Positions 26,502-34,329 of a stretch of DNA of 64,000 nucleotides are shown one piece after another. Origin of the DNA: Effusibacillus consociatus (GTDB lineage: Bacteria > Bacillota > Bacilli > Tumebacillales > Effusibacillaceae); NCBI RefSeq assembly GCF_042652925.1, contig NZ_JBHSHC010000044.1:6589-70588 (forward strand). The letters run 5' to 3'. Each line of letters opens with the position of its first letter. Position 1 is the first letter of the stretch. The position numbers and the translations under genes were made by a program. The notes below the pieces were generated by a model. It was not told where the DNA came from and searched no databases. It saw nothing but the letters and a program-made list of their open reading frames with translations.

Positions 26502-27572
26502 TTATTCAAACAGCGCAGCTAATTCCCGAACATCCCGCAAAATATGGTCAGCTCCATGAGCTTCAAACATCCCTCTTGCACGCTCCCCTTCGTGACCGGT
26601 CAACGTTGCGGCAAATGAAACGCCGAGTGCGCGGGCGGCCAGCAGATCGGCCAGTGAATCTCCCACCACCAGTACGTCCAGACGGGTTAAAGGAAGCTGC
26701 TCCTTTAGAATTTCAGTATGAGAGGGTTCGGCACCGCGCAGTGCACGCAGATAAGAGAACGGATGCGGCTTTGCAAGCGGTGTAACGCCAGTCTCTTCTT
26801 CCGCTTCCAAAACAGTGGAGGCGGTTGCGATTCGCTCCTTCGGAATGTAGTTCAGAACCCCCAGTACTTCCAGCGGGATCAATGTCTCTTTCTCCGGACG
26901 TCCTGTACCAATTCCGAGAGCGATTCCCTTATCTGCCAGTTTGGCAAGCAGCGCCTGAAGCTCTTCTCCGGGAACTATCGGTTCTTCCCGATCCAGGTAA
27001 CCGGGTTTTTCTTTTCCATCCCCAAGATAGAATTCCTGGAAAATCTGGCGGGTTTCTTCCCACAATTGGCTGGCTCTCCCGAATGCTTCCGTTTCTGCTC
27101 CCACCCATTCAGCCGCCAATTGGTTGAGGTATTGGAGGAACTGGTGTTTCTCCAATTCAGCAGGGAAATCTTTTGTAAAGTCAGCAAATGCAGGTGAGAC
27201 TTCCACCTTAGACCGAATTTCCGGAAAATCGGCCAACGTAATACCGCTCCGGCAGAGTTCACTCGCCCATTCTTTATCCACAGCACGGGCCAGATTTTTC
27301 AATATCGAATGAGACACCATTAAATAAACCATGTCCCAGTTGCTGTTTACGCCACGACCTTTCAGAAAATCGAGCACTTCGTCTTTCGGACCGAGTACCT
27401 GACGGCGGATTTCCGCCAGACGTTCGCGATTCGGGTTCGATTCCGTTTTCGCTGCACCGAGAAAACGCTCTGTGACAATCACTTCATGAATCGTCTGCGA
27501 TGTGGCATTAAAGTATGTATCTTCACCCAACATCACACCATCTACGTCGAACAAGACTGTTGTGTACTTCAT
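26502..27572 (-). CDS. HAD-superfamily hydrolase
   Basis: 356 residues, longer than a typical phosphoglycolate phosphatase (about 220). HAD motif I is LFDVDGVMLGED near the N-terminus, motif II/III lies around GIGTGRPEKETL, and motif IV is VVGDSLADLLAARALG. A large helical insertion of roughly 150 residues between motif I and motif II forms the cap and accounts for the extra length. Phosphatase activity is likely; the substrate is unknown. The ATG at 27572 follows GGGGAAGG; an ATG six codons upstream is less well placed. Confidence 0.82.
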   Translation of the reverse strand: MKYTTVLFDVDGVMLGEDTYFNATSQTIHEVIVTERFLGAAKTESNPNRERLAEIRRQVLGPKDEVLDFLKGRGVNSNWDMVYLMVSHSILKNLARAVDKEWASELCRSGITLADFPEIRSKVEVSPAFADFTKDFPAELEKHQFLQYLNQLAAEWVGAETEAFGRASQLWEETRQIFQEFYLGDGKEKPGYLDREEPIVPGEELQALLAKLADKGIALGIGTGRPEKETLIPLEVLGVLNYIPKERIATASTVLEAEEETGVTPLAKPHPFSYLRALRGAEPSHTEILKEQLPLTRLDVLVVGDSLADLLAARALGVSFAATLTGHEGERARGMFEAHGADHILRDVRELAALFE

Positions 27573-27672
27573 GTACCTTCCCCACTCCACCTATATATTT
27601 TCCTTCCATAATACCCTTTTTTTCGACTTGAGGAAAATTCTTTTTTTAGTCATCAACAAAATAGATGTTGCA

Positions 27673-27698
27673 TATAATTCTAACGTATAGTAATATAC
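27673..27698 (+). promoter_or_regulatory. Promoter and possible redox-repressor operator of the DoxX gene
   Basis: A TATAAT element at 27673-27678 is followed at about transcription-start distance by GTATA-GTAA-TATAC (27685-27698). This nearly symmetrical site is similar in shape to the GTATA-N5-TATAC operators described for QsrR/YodB-type quinone-sensing repressors, except that the spacer is one base shorter. DoxX genes are common targets of such repressors. The assignment is inference. Confidence 0.4.
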
Positions 27699-27756
27699 TA
27701 ACATAAAGTTAGTCATTAACTCATTTATTCATTATTCAAAAAGGAGAGGATTTCGG

Positions 27757-28140
27757 ATGAATGCAGGTTTGTTGATTATTCGGTTGGTCGTCGGTCTTTT
27801 GTTCGCAGGGCACGGGGCTCAAAAACTGTTTGGCTGGTTTGGCGGGTATGGAATCAAAGGTACCGCCGGGTGGATGGAATCAATTGGTATTAAGCCGGGA
27901 GTACCGATGGTAGTTCTGGCAGGATTGGCAGAACTGGTCGGGGGACTGTTGTTTGCAGGCGGTGTCTTCCTGCCTATTGCCGCAGTACTCCTGATTGGTA
28001 CCATGTTCGTGGCAATCCTCAAAGTCCACGTCAAAAACGGTCTCTGGGTGACCAGTAACGGGTATGAATATAATTTGGTTCTGATTGCGGTTGTGCTTGG
28101 CGTGGCGCTGATCGGTGCCGGAGAATATACGCTGTTTTAA
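27757..28140 (+). CDS. DoxX-family membrane protein
   Basis: 127 residues with four hydrophobic helices and the family start LIIRLVVGLLFAGHGAQKLFGWFGGYG, then GGLLFAGGVFLPIAAVLL. Bacillus relatives (CatD, MhqP, YfiD) are linked to quinone and thiol-reactive electrophile stress and are controlled by YodB/CatR or MhqR. The ATG follows AAAGGAGAGG. It is monocistronic, with a terminator at 28143. Confidence 0.9.
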   Translation: MNAGLLIIRLVVGLLFAGHGAQKLFGWFGGYGIKGTAGWMESIGIKPGVPMVVLAGLAELVGGLLFAGGVFLPIAAVLLIGTMFVAILKVHVKNGLWVTSNGYEYNLVLIAVVLGVALIGAGEYTLF

Positions 28141-28142
28141 GC

Positions 28143-28173
28143 AAAAAACACCTCCGTACGGGGGTGTTTTTTC
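28143..28173 (+). terminator. Rho-independent terminator
   Basis: The stem AACACC-CCGTACGG-GGTGTT (with T:G/bulge) is flanked by A-run and T-run, so it can act in both directions. It ends the DoxX transcript. Confidence 0.88.
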
Positions 28174-28216
28174 GTTATAATCTAGGTACGAAGAAACAAA
28201 AAGGAGCTGGTCCGCT

Positions 28217-28504
28217 ATGAAGTTGACAGAAGACCAAATCATTTCAAATCTCCCCCGCATACCCGATTGGCAGCGGCTTGATGAAAAATGGATTCAGCGC
28301 AAATACAAATTTGGCGGTTTTCCCGAAGCCATCCAGTTTGTGAACAAAGTGGCGGATCTTGCAGAGGAAGCCAATCATCATCCGTTTATCAGCATCGACT
28401 ACAAAGTGGTGACTTTGAGAATGTCGAGTTGGAACGCGGGGGGCCTGACAGAACTGGATTTTCAGCTCGCCGAACAATTCGACAGGGCATTCAATCAACG
28501 CTAG
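28217..28504 (+). CDS. phhB: Pterin-4a-carbinolamine dehydratase
   Basis: 95 residues, the standard length of the PCD/DCoH family. It shows the active-site signature EEANHHPFISIDYKVVTLRMSSW, written here in two parts: HHPFISIDY and KVVTLRMSSWNAGGLTELD. The paired His and the later aromatic/Thr segment bind the pterin. The enzyme dehydrates 4a-hydroxytetrahydrobiopterin produced by phenylalanine hydroxylase. A PhhA gene is encoded at 49093-50868, so the cofactor-recycling partner is present though not adjacent. The ATG follows AAAAAGGAGCTGG. Confidence 0.93.
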   Translation: MKLTEDQIISNLPRIPDWQRLDEKWIQRKYKFGGFPEAIQFVNKVADLAEEANHHPFISIDYKVVTLRMSSWNAGGLTELDFQLAEQFDRAFNQR

Positions 28505-28525
28505 AATCTTTTAAGCGGGCGACCG

Positions 28526-29254
28526 TCAAACTGCCACCAATCGCCCGTTTTCCAACCGCGGCACCACGGGGAGCAGCCCCTTTTTTGCCGCATAAAAAGT
28601 GGCCTCTTCCAGTCCCATGTCGGAGATAAATTTGCCCACTCTTGAAGATTGCAGACATTCTTCGTCCGTGCCCGGGAAGTTCGTATAAAACCCGAGCGCC
28701 GCTTTTGCCGCATCGGTCAGGACCCAACCGTCGGGCTTTCTTTTCAGCAGTTCGTCAATGAGATACCCCGCCCCGTAAAAATCTTCCAGGCTGAACCGGC
28801 CTTTTGAACCGGAGCAGACCAAGACAATCGTTTCATCCGAGTTTTCCTTCAGAATTTGCTGGGCAACGGCAGCGCCATTCAGCAAGGAGGAAGCATAAAC
28901 CGCCCGCGCGTTTTCGGATCGCCTCACGGCTACTGTACCGTTTGTGGTAGAGTAGATCACGCTTTTTCCTTTCACATGCTCCTGCATCATGGCAAGCGGA
29001 CTCGGTTGGTTGAATCCATCGATCGGATACCCGTCTTTTTCACCTGCCAACATGTAGGTTCCGTCTGTCAGTTCTGCCGCTTTCCGGAGAGCTTCCTCCT
29101 GATCAAAGACGGGGATCACTTCTTTTGCGCCATGATAAAGGGCCGCTGCTACACTGGAGGTTGCAAATATCACGTCAAACACTACGGCAATGCAAGTGCG
29201 TATTTTTTCTTCGTCAATGTCCTCCTTGCGGAGAACAACATGAATTTTTCGCAT
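28526..29254 (-). CDS. comB: 2-phosphosulfolactate phosphatase family protein (ComB)
   Basis: 242 residues. The ComB fold is recognisable from AVVFDVIFATSSVAAALYHGAKEVIPV, GEKDGYPIDGFNQPSP, YSTTNGTVAVRR and CSGSKGRFSLEDFYGAG. Known members are Mg-dependent phosphatases acting on 2-phosphosulfolactate in coenzyme M or sulfolactate synthesis. In Bacillus-type organisms sulfolactate in spores is one possible product. The usual 'DVLRATTT' segment reads DVIFATSS here. It lies 12 nt after the phosphotransferase stop, so the two are probably co-transcribed. Confidence 0.88.
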   Translation of the reverse strand: MRKIHVVLRKEDIDEEKIRTCIAVVFDVIFATSSVAAALYHGAKEVIPVFDQEEALRKAAELTDGTYMLAGEKDGYPIDGFNQPSPLAMMQEHVKGKSVIYSTTNGTVAVRRSENARAVYASSLLNGAAVAQQILKENSDETIVLVCSGSKGRFSLEDFYGAGYLIDELLKRKPDGWVLTDAAKAALGFYTNFPGTDEECLQSSRVGKFISDMGLEEATFYAAKKGLLPVVPRLENGRLVAV

Positions 29255-29266
29255 GCTTCCCTCTCC

Positions 29267-30337
29267 TTAGAAACCATCCATCGCAATTCGGTGTGCAAGA
29301 TTCATTAAATTTTCTGTCACCTTCCCTAACCTTTCAAATCGCGGGTCTTGCGTCTGCCCTTTTTTCCAACGGAAGTAGATTTGCTGACAGATCACCGCGA
29401 CCTTGAAGTATGCATAAGTCAGATAAAAATCGATCTCCTGCGTATCACGTCCGCTCTTTGCGGCGTACATTTCCAAAAACTCCCGCCGGGAAATAAATCC
29501 GGGTGCCGATGTGACCGATGTGAAACCGCTGCGCAAATTCTCCGCATCATCCGCCTCATCCCAGTAACTTATTGTAATGGCCAAATCGGATAAAGGATCT
29601 CCAATGGTCGTCATCTCCCAATCGAGAACCGCAGTCACCTGCGCCGGATCATTCGCGGAAAACACCATGTTATTCAATTTGAAATCGTTATGAATCAGAG
29701 TGGCAGGCGGTGATTCCGGCAGAGAATTCAGCATCCAGTTCACCGTTTCTTCCACCACGGGAATCTCATCAGTCTTGGCCCGCTCGTACCGGCCGATCCA
29801 TCCTCGCACTTGTCTTTCCATGAATCCTTCCGGTCTTCCGATCGATTCAAGCCCCGCTTCCTTCCAATCGATTGCATGCAGAGCAACCAGCGTATCAACT
29901 GCCGATTCTGAAATCCGCCGGCACAATTCAGGTGAATGATCGATTCCTTCCGGCCATTTGCGGTCAAGCACAATCCCTTTTTTGCGTTCCATCACATAAA
30001 AAGGGGCCCCCAGTATCGACAAATCGTCACTGAACACATAAGGTTTTGGCGCCAGCGGAAACACTCTATGAATCAAAGATAAGATCCGGCTCTCCCGCTC
30101 CATGTCATGCGCCTTCGGTGCCACCGGTCCAAACGGAGGACGGCGCAGCACCGCTTCCCAATCACCGCAGCGGAGCAAATAGGTGAGATTGGAATGTCCG
30201 GACGGAAACTGCTCGATGACGAGTTCTTCCTTCGGGATTTCTTCAATCTGACTCCGCAGGAATCGTTCCACCGCTTCGCTGTTCAATTCTTCGCCCGGCC
30301 GAACCGGAATCGTGTCTTTCAATGCCTTTTGCATCAT
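29267..30337 (-). CDS. Phosphotransferase family protein (ACAD10/APH-like)
   Basis: 356 residues of the aminoglycoside-phosphotransferase/choline-kinase fold. It shows the nucleotide loop LEVIEQFPSGHSNLTYLL (here LVIEQFPSGHSNLTYLLR), the catalytic loop LIHNDFKLNNMVF and the Mg-binding AVLDWEMTTIGDPLSDLA. The GHSN and D-W-E patterns resemble ACAD10-like kinases that accompany acyl-CoA dehydrogenases and phosphorylate 4-hydroxyacyl-CoAs, rather than antibiotic kinases. The ATG at 30337 follows AGGGGAGTGAG. Its promoter region carries a TetR-like palindrome. Confidence 0.82.
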   Translation of the reverse strand: MMQKALKDTIPVRPGEELNSEAVERFLRSQIEEIPKEELVIEQFPSGHSNLTYLLRCGDWEAVLRRPPFGPVAPKAHDMERESRILSLIHRVFPLAPKPYVFSDDLSILGAPFYVMERKKGIVLDRKWPEGIDHSPELCRRISESAVDTLVALHAIDWKEAGLESIGRPEGFMERQVRGWIGRYERAKTDEIPVVEETVNWMLNSLPESPPATLIHNDFKLNNMVFSANDPAQVTAVLDWEMTTIGDPLSDLAITISYWDEADDAENLRSGFTSVTSAPGFISRREFLEMYAAKSGRDTQEIDFYLTYAYFKVAVICQQIYFRWKKGQTQDPRFERLGKVTENLMNLAHRIAMDGF

Positions 30338-30387
30338 CCCCACTCACTCCCCTGAATGTTGTAAATTATACCGCCAAACTTGTTGTC

Positions 30388-30411
30388 CATACCTACTAAC
30401 CGGACGGTATG
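30388..30411. promoter_or_regulatory. Possible TetR-type operator upstream of the phosphotransferase
   Basis: CATACC and GGTATG half-sites 12 bp apart form a 24-bp imperfect palindrome containing AACCGGACGGTATG. A 14-mer with two differences recurs at 1163-1176. A repressor of fatty-acid or acyl-CoA catabolism is a plausible owner, inferred from the gene content only. Confidence 0.4.
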
Positions 30412-30456
30412 TTTATCTTTATTCTATTCTATTTGTACGAATATTCAATATGATAA

Positions 30457-30483
30457 TAAAAAAAGGCGCCAACATTAGCGCCT
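30457..30483 (-). terminator. Terminator of the pel operon
   Basis: The stem AGGCGC/GCGCCT with an 8-nt loop is followed on the minus strand by seven T. The epimerase stop codon (30475-30477) sits within the loop, so transcription ends right at the gene end. Confidence 0.85.
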
Positions 30484-31392
30484 GACCGATTGAAGCCATT
30501 CCACCGTTCTTTCAAGCCCTTCTTGCAATGCGATTTCCGGTTGCCAACCCAGCACATTCCGGATTCTCTCATTTGAAAGTCTTGAATGTTGGATATCTCC
30601 TACTCTTGAGGGACCATAGCTCGGCTTAATTTGCCTGTCCAATAGGGTAGTCAAATTTGCAAACAACTGATTTAATTCGACGGACATTGACGTCGATACG
30701 TTAAAAATATCGCAGTGTCCCTTATGAAGGGCCAAAACTGTAGCCCGGGCAACATCTTCCACAAACACATAATCTCTTGTTGCACTTCCATCACCGTGGA
30801 TTGTAGGGATTCTCCCTCTGCAAAGCGCATCCGCAAAGATCGCGATAACCCCGCATTCTCCTCTCACCGACTGCCGCGGACCATACACATTCGCAAAACG
30901 AAGAACCGTAAATTCGATTCCATACAATTGATAATAGATTCGTAGATACTCTTCTGCAGATTTTTTAGTCAGTCCGTATGGAGATACCGGAATCAACGGA
31001 TGCTCTTCCGTAATCGGCAGGCTTTTGGGGGGACCATAGACTGCCGCCGAAGAAGCGAAGACAATTTTTCTGACCTGATGTCGTCTGCATGCTTCCAGAA
31101 TCCATAAAAGACCTTCCAGGTTCACTCGCAGGTCACCCAAGGGGTCTTGAATTGAGCAAGGTACACTTACTTGAGCGGCCAAATGGATAACCGCATCAAA
31201 CCGTTCCTGTTCAAAGAGAGGATTCAGATTGGAAACCACATTCTGCACCACGAATCTGATATCTGCCGGTAGATTATGACGGTCCCCGCTGCACAGGTTA
31301 TCAACAACGACAACCTCGTGTTGGTTTTTCAACAATTCAGTCACAATGTGAGAACCAATGAACCCGGCTCCTCCCGTAACAAGTACTTTCAA
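30475..31392 (-). CDS. NAD-dependent sugar-nucleotide epimerase of the pel operon (GalE/PelX-like)
   Basis: 305-residue extended short-chain dehydrogenase. NAD-binding GGAGFIGSH lies at residues 7-15, the catalytic pair is Ser/Tyr-x3-Lys (ASSAAVYGP...SPYGLTKKSAEEY), and HGDGSATRDYVFVEDVARA is the substrate-binding region typical of UDP-hexose C4-epimerases. Pel is rich in N-acetylgalactosamine, and other pel clusters carry a UDP-GlcNAc C4-epimerase. Supply of UDP-GalNAc is therefore the likely role. It overlaps pelG by 4 nt and is last in the operon. Confidence 0.88.
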   Translation of the reverse strand: MKVLVTGGAGFIGSHIVTELLKNQHEVVVVDNLCSGDRHNLPADIRFVVQNVVSNLNPLFEQERFDAVIHLAAQVSVPCSIQDPLGDLRVNLEGLLWILEACRRHQVRKIVFASSAAVYGPPKSLPITEEHPLIPVSPYGLTKKSAEEYLRIYYQLYGIEFTVLRFANVYGPRQSVRGECGVIAIFADALCRGRIPTIHGDGSATRDYVFVEDVARATVLALHKGHCDIFNVSTSMSVELNQLFANLTTLLDRQIKPSYGPSRVGDIQHSRLSNERIRNVLGWQPEIALQEGLERTVEWLQSVRR

Positions 31393-32915
31393 GACACCCG
31401 CCCCCTTGGATTCCCTTTCTCTTCCGTCTGCAAACCTGAATCTTGCCCGATTGGCGAAACCTCCCGGACCACCGGCAACCCTCTCTTTATTTGAGACGCT
31501 GTTGGAAGGGCTGCCGGAGGCAATTCATTATCTATCGAACGGTTGGCCCCGTAGAAAGCATAGTATAACAATCCTTCCGCCTGACGGTTTAAAAACAAGA
31601 AGCTCACAAATAACATGACAACCGCCCCCATCAAATAACCTGTGCCAGTCCACCAATCGAAATGTTCTGTCAAAAAAGAAGACAGAAACATCACAAACAA
31701 CCCCAGACCTATGCACCACATTGCCTTCTTGCGGGCGTCGAAGTAGAGCAGCAGCAAGAATACCGTAATCCATGATATATGCGGAATGCTTCCGATAATC
31801 GTCCACTGCAGTATTTCGATCACATCGGGATAGGTTGCGAATAATTGTTGAGCAACCACCCAAACCAGAACAACCATTACGGTTTGTATCTTGGCAATCG
31901 TCAGAACTGCGCGCTTAGCCTCTGTTCGTAACGCTTCTTCGTAAACCTGAATTTGTGCCAGTGTGTCTCCCTGTTCGATCGACTTATAAAATTGCCTGTA
32001 AACCAGGTAAAATTTTGTTTCAATCTGTACGGAAAACGCAGTAAGAGCTGGTATGAACGAAAGAAATGTAAAAAACTTGGCCAAGTCATAAGTTGGAGCC
32101 AATGGATAAGAATCAGCCACTTTCACCCTCAGTTCCGAAAACCAGTACACGCCGTTATCCACCCACAAGGTCAACGCATAGAACAATCCAATCCACAGCA
32201 ATTCCGGATAGCGCCTGTGCTGCGGCAGCAAATTGTACAGAACGGGAATTCGCCCGGAAAAATCCCGAATGGCCACACTCCCTACCCAGAGAAGCGTAAA
32301 TCCCTGTCCGATTGCAAACAAAGCAAGTATGCTCGTAGGATGCGGAACCGGTCCTCCGCTCTGTATCCAAACACCCCAGCCGGTTGCCACAATGAATAAA
32401 AAGGCCATCCCGATCAGAAAACCGTACGCGATGTCTCGATAGGCTTTCGCAGCTGAAATCAAGACCATCAACAACCATAGAAGCGTGAGGATGACAATTA
32501 ACAGAACTGTCCAAACCCGATACGGAAAAGGAAGGGGCAGAAACCATTGGCCAACAATCCCCCCTATTAAAGCGGCACCACCGCTGTATACAAAAATCGA
32601 AGTAAATGCACTCAATAGACGTTGTGGTGAATTGACATACAGTGCATCAGCCAAGTAACGAGTCAGAACGAATTGAGCCGTGCCGGATATCAAATTCGAA
32701 CCAATCGTCGCATACGTCACAGTTGCAAAGAACAGGTCCCTCTGTTCCGTGGTCATTCCGAAATAATATCCCCAGGAGAGCAAGGCAAACAAACTGATTA
32801 GTGTTAAGAGCCATGGTCCTGCGGTTACGAATGCCGCCGCTCCATATACCCCTACTTTTTTGTTTAGTCGCGCCCCACCCAACGCCTTTTGCAGCGTAAA
32901 ACCGATTCCAGCCAT
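31389..32915 (-). CDS. pelG: Pel polysaccharide transporter PelG
   Basis: 508-residue, 12-helix membrane protein of the MATE/flippase superfamily. Family hallmarks are the start GIGFTLQKALGGARLNKKVGVYGAAAFVTAGPWLLTL and the internal LSFIPALTAFSVQIETKFYLVYRQFY. In Pseudomonas PelG forms the inner-membrane synthase complex with PelD, PelE and PelF and carries the polymer outward. The ATG at 32915 immediately follows the pelF stop with GGTGGGAG as the ribosome site, so the two are translationally coupled. Confidence 0.93.
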   Translation of the reverse strand: MAGIGFTLQKALGGARLNKKVGVYGAAAFVTAGPWLLTLISLFALLSWGYYFGMTTEQRDLFFATVTYATIGSNLISGTAQFVLTRYLADALYVNSPQRLLSAFTSIFVYSGGAALIGGIVGQWFLPLPFPYRVWTVLLIVILTLLWLLMVLISAAKAYRDIAYGFLIGMAFLFIVATGWGVWIQSGGPVPHPTSILALFAIGQGFTLLWVGSVAIRDFSGRIPVLYNLLPQHRRYPELLWIGLFYALTLWVDNGVYWFSELRVKVADSYPLAPTYDLAKFFTFLSFIPALTAFSVQIETKFYLVYRQFYKSIEQGDTLAQIQVYEEALRTEAKRAVLTIAKIQTVMVVLVWVVAQQLFATYPDVIEILQWTIIGSIPHISWITVFLLLLYFDARKKAMWCIGLGLFVMFLSSFLTEHFDWWTGTGYLMGAVVMLFVSFLFLNRQAEGLLYYAFYGANRSIDNELPPAALPTASQIKRGLPVVREVSPIGQDSGLQTEEKGNPRGRVS

Positions 32916-32916
32916 T

Positions 32917-34329
32917 CTAAACTCCCACCGCTTCTTCGAATAGTTCACGGTATTTTTTCATTACGTCATCAAATTGGTAATATCTTGAAACTCTCTCCCT
33001 GCCTATGCGCCCCATCAAAATTCTCAACTCCGGATTCTTGGCCAGCTCCAAAAGCGCTGAGGCGGTCTCTTCGGGATTCATGAGAGTTGTCACGAAGCCG
33101 CATCGGCCAAGCTCCCTGTCTTCTCCCGGAAGTCCTTCTATCAATTCCCGACAAGCTCCCACGTCAGTGGATATACAAGGCATGCCGGCAGCCATTCCTT
33201 CAAGCAAAACCAGAGGCTGTCCCTCAGATATGGATGTCAACACGAGACAATCAAGATTTTGCATGTATTCCACAACATTGACAGGTCCTGTCCAAATGCA
33301 GGATTCAGCGATTCCCAGAGAGTCAAGTAATGCCAGACATTCAGAGACATAATCCGGATCCTCATCCTGAGGTCCAATAATCATGAGCTTTGCATCCGGA
33401 ATCTTGGTAACTACAATGGCCATCGCCCGTATAAGTGTCTTTACGTCCTTGATCGGGACTACCCGCATAATCGCTCCAATCGTAAACGGCCTGCCGGGTG
33501 TCGGTGAAATAGTTCTATACTTCGATAAATCGACTCCGTTCGGAATCAATCTCATTTTCCCGGAATCCGCGCCGTATTTTACCTGTGCCGCCTGATTCAC
33601 GCCCGAAAGGGTAGTGAGATATGCAGCCTCCTGATACGCCGTTTTTCCCAAATAAAAAAAGAACTGATTCCACCATGTTTTTAACGGACTGGGAATCCAA
33701 TCGGCTCTTGCAATTTCTTCTTCCCTTTCCCGAATATAAATTCCGTGCTCCGTAACAACAAACGGCTGACTCGTTAATCGGTGCATGACAGCCCCATACC
33801 AACCGGCATATCCGGTCGATGGACTGTAAATCAAATCCCCTTCGGAAAGCGGCAAACACAGCAATCGTAAAAGCGGCAGCCACATCGAGCGCCAATTCCA
33901 CACGAACTCGGCAAAACTCGGGGCCCCTGGCAGGGACCGATAAGTTTCTATCGTGGCCTCCCAAGCCCATTTGACCCGTATGATCGCCTCGGCGTTTGGC
34001 GTATACCTGTTGTTCCTCAATTTGGCCAGAGTTGTTTCTGAAGGGAGTTCACCCGTGATAAAGAAACGCTTCATCTCGTCCTGTTCCCGTTTTTTCCATC
34101 CGTACAGTTCTCCACTGACCGTCTCCGCATCATGAAGGTAAACTTCCTTTATATCAACGATGTTGGTCGGCAATGTATATCGATAGCGTGCATTTGCCTG
34201 ACGGATGCCTCCGATAAATACCAAGGAAAATTGGCAATCCTTCATCGTATGAACCATTTGATGAGTCCAATTCGAAACACCGCCCTGCACATAGGGATAG
34301 GTCCCTTCCAGCAGCAATATGATTTTCAT
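32917..34329 (-). CDS. pelF: Pel glycosyltransferase PelF (GT4 family)
   Basis: 470-residue GT-B glycosyltransferase. It begins LLLEGTYPYVQGGVSNWTHQMV, the family start with the GGVS loop. The C-terminal nucleotide-sugar domain carries GAIMRVVPIKDVKTLIRA and the E-x7-E motif in ISEGQPLVLLEGMAAGMP. PelF is a soluble UDP-hexosamine polymerase that docks on PelD/PelE. The ATG at 34329 overlaps the upstream stop as ATGA; a longer in-frame extension upstream lies inside the preceding gene and is rejected. Confidence 0.94.
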   Translation of the reverse strand: MKIILLLEGTYPYVQGGVSNWTHQMVHTMKDCQFSLVFIGGIRQANARYRYTLPTNIVDIKEVYLHDAETVSGELYGWKKREQDEMKRFFITGELPSETTLAKLRNNRYTPNAEAIIRVKWAWEATIETYRSLPGAPSFAEFVWNWRSMWLPLLRLLCLPLSEGDLIYSPSTGYAGWYGAVMHRLTSQPFVVTEHGIYIREREEEIARADWIPSPLKTWWNQFFFYLGKTAYQEAAYLTTLSGVNQAAQVKYGADSGKMRLIPNGVDLSKYRTISPTPGRPFTIGAIMRVVPIKDVKTLIRAMAIVVTKIPDAKLMIIGPQDEDPDYVSECLALLDSLGIAESCIWTGPVNVVEYMQNLDCLVLTSISEGQPLVLLEGMAAGMPCISTDVGACRELIEGLPGEDRELGRCGFVTTLMNPEETASALLELAKNPELRILMGRIGRERVSRYYQFDDVMKKYRELFEEAVGV

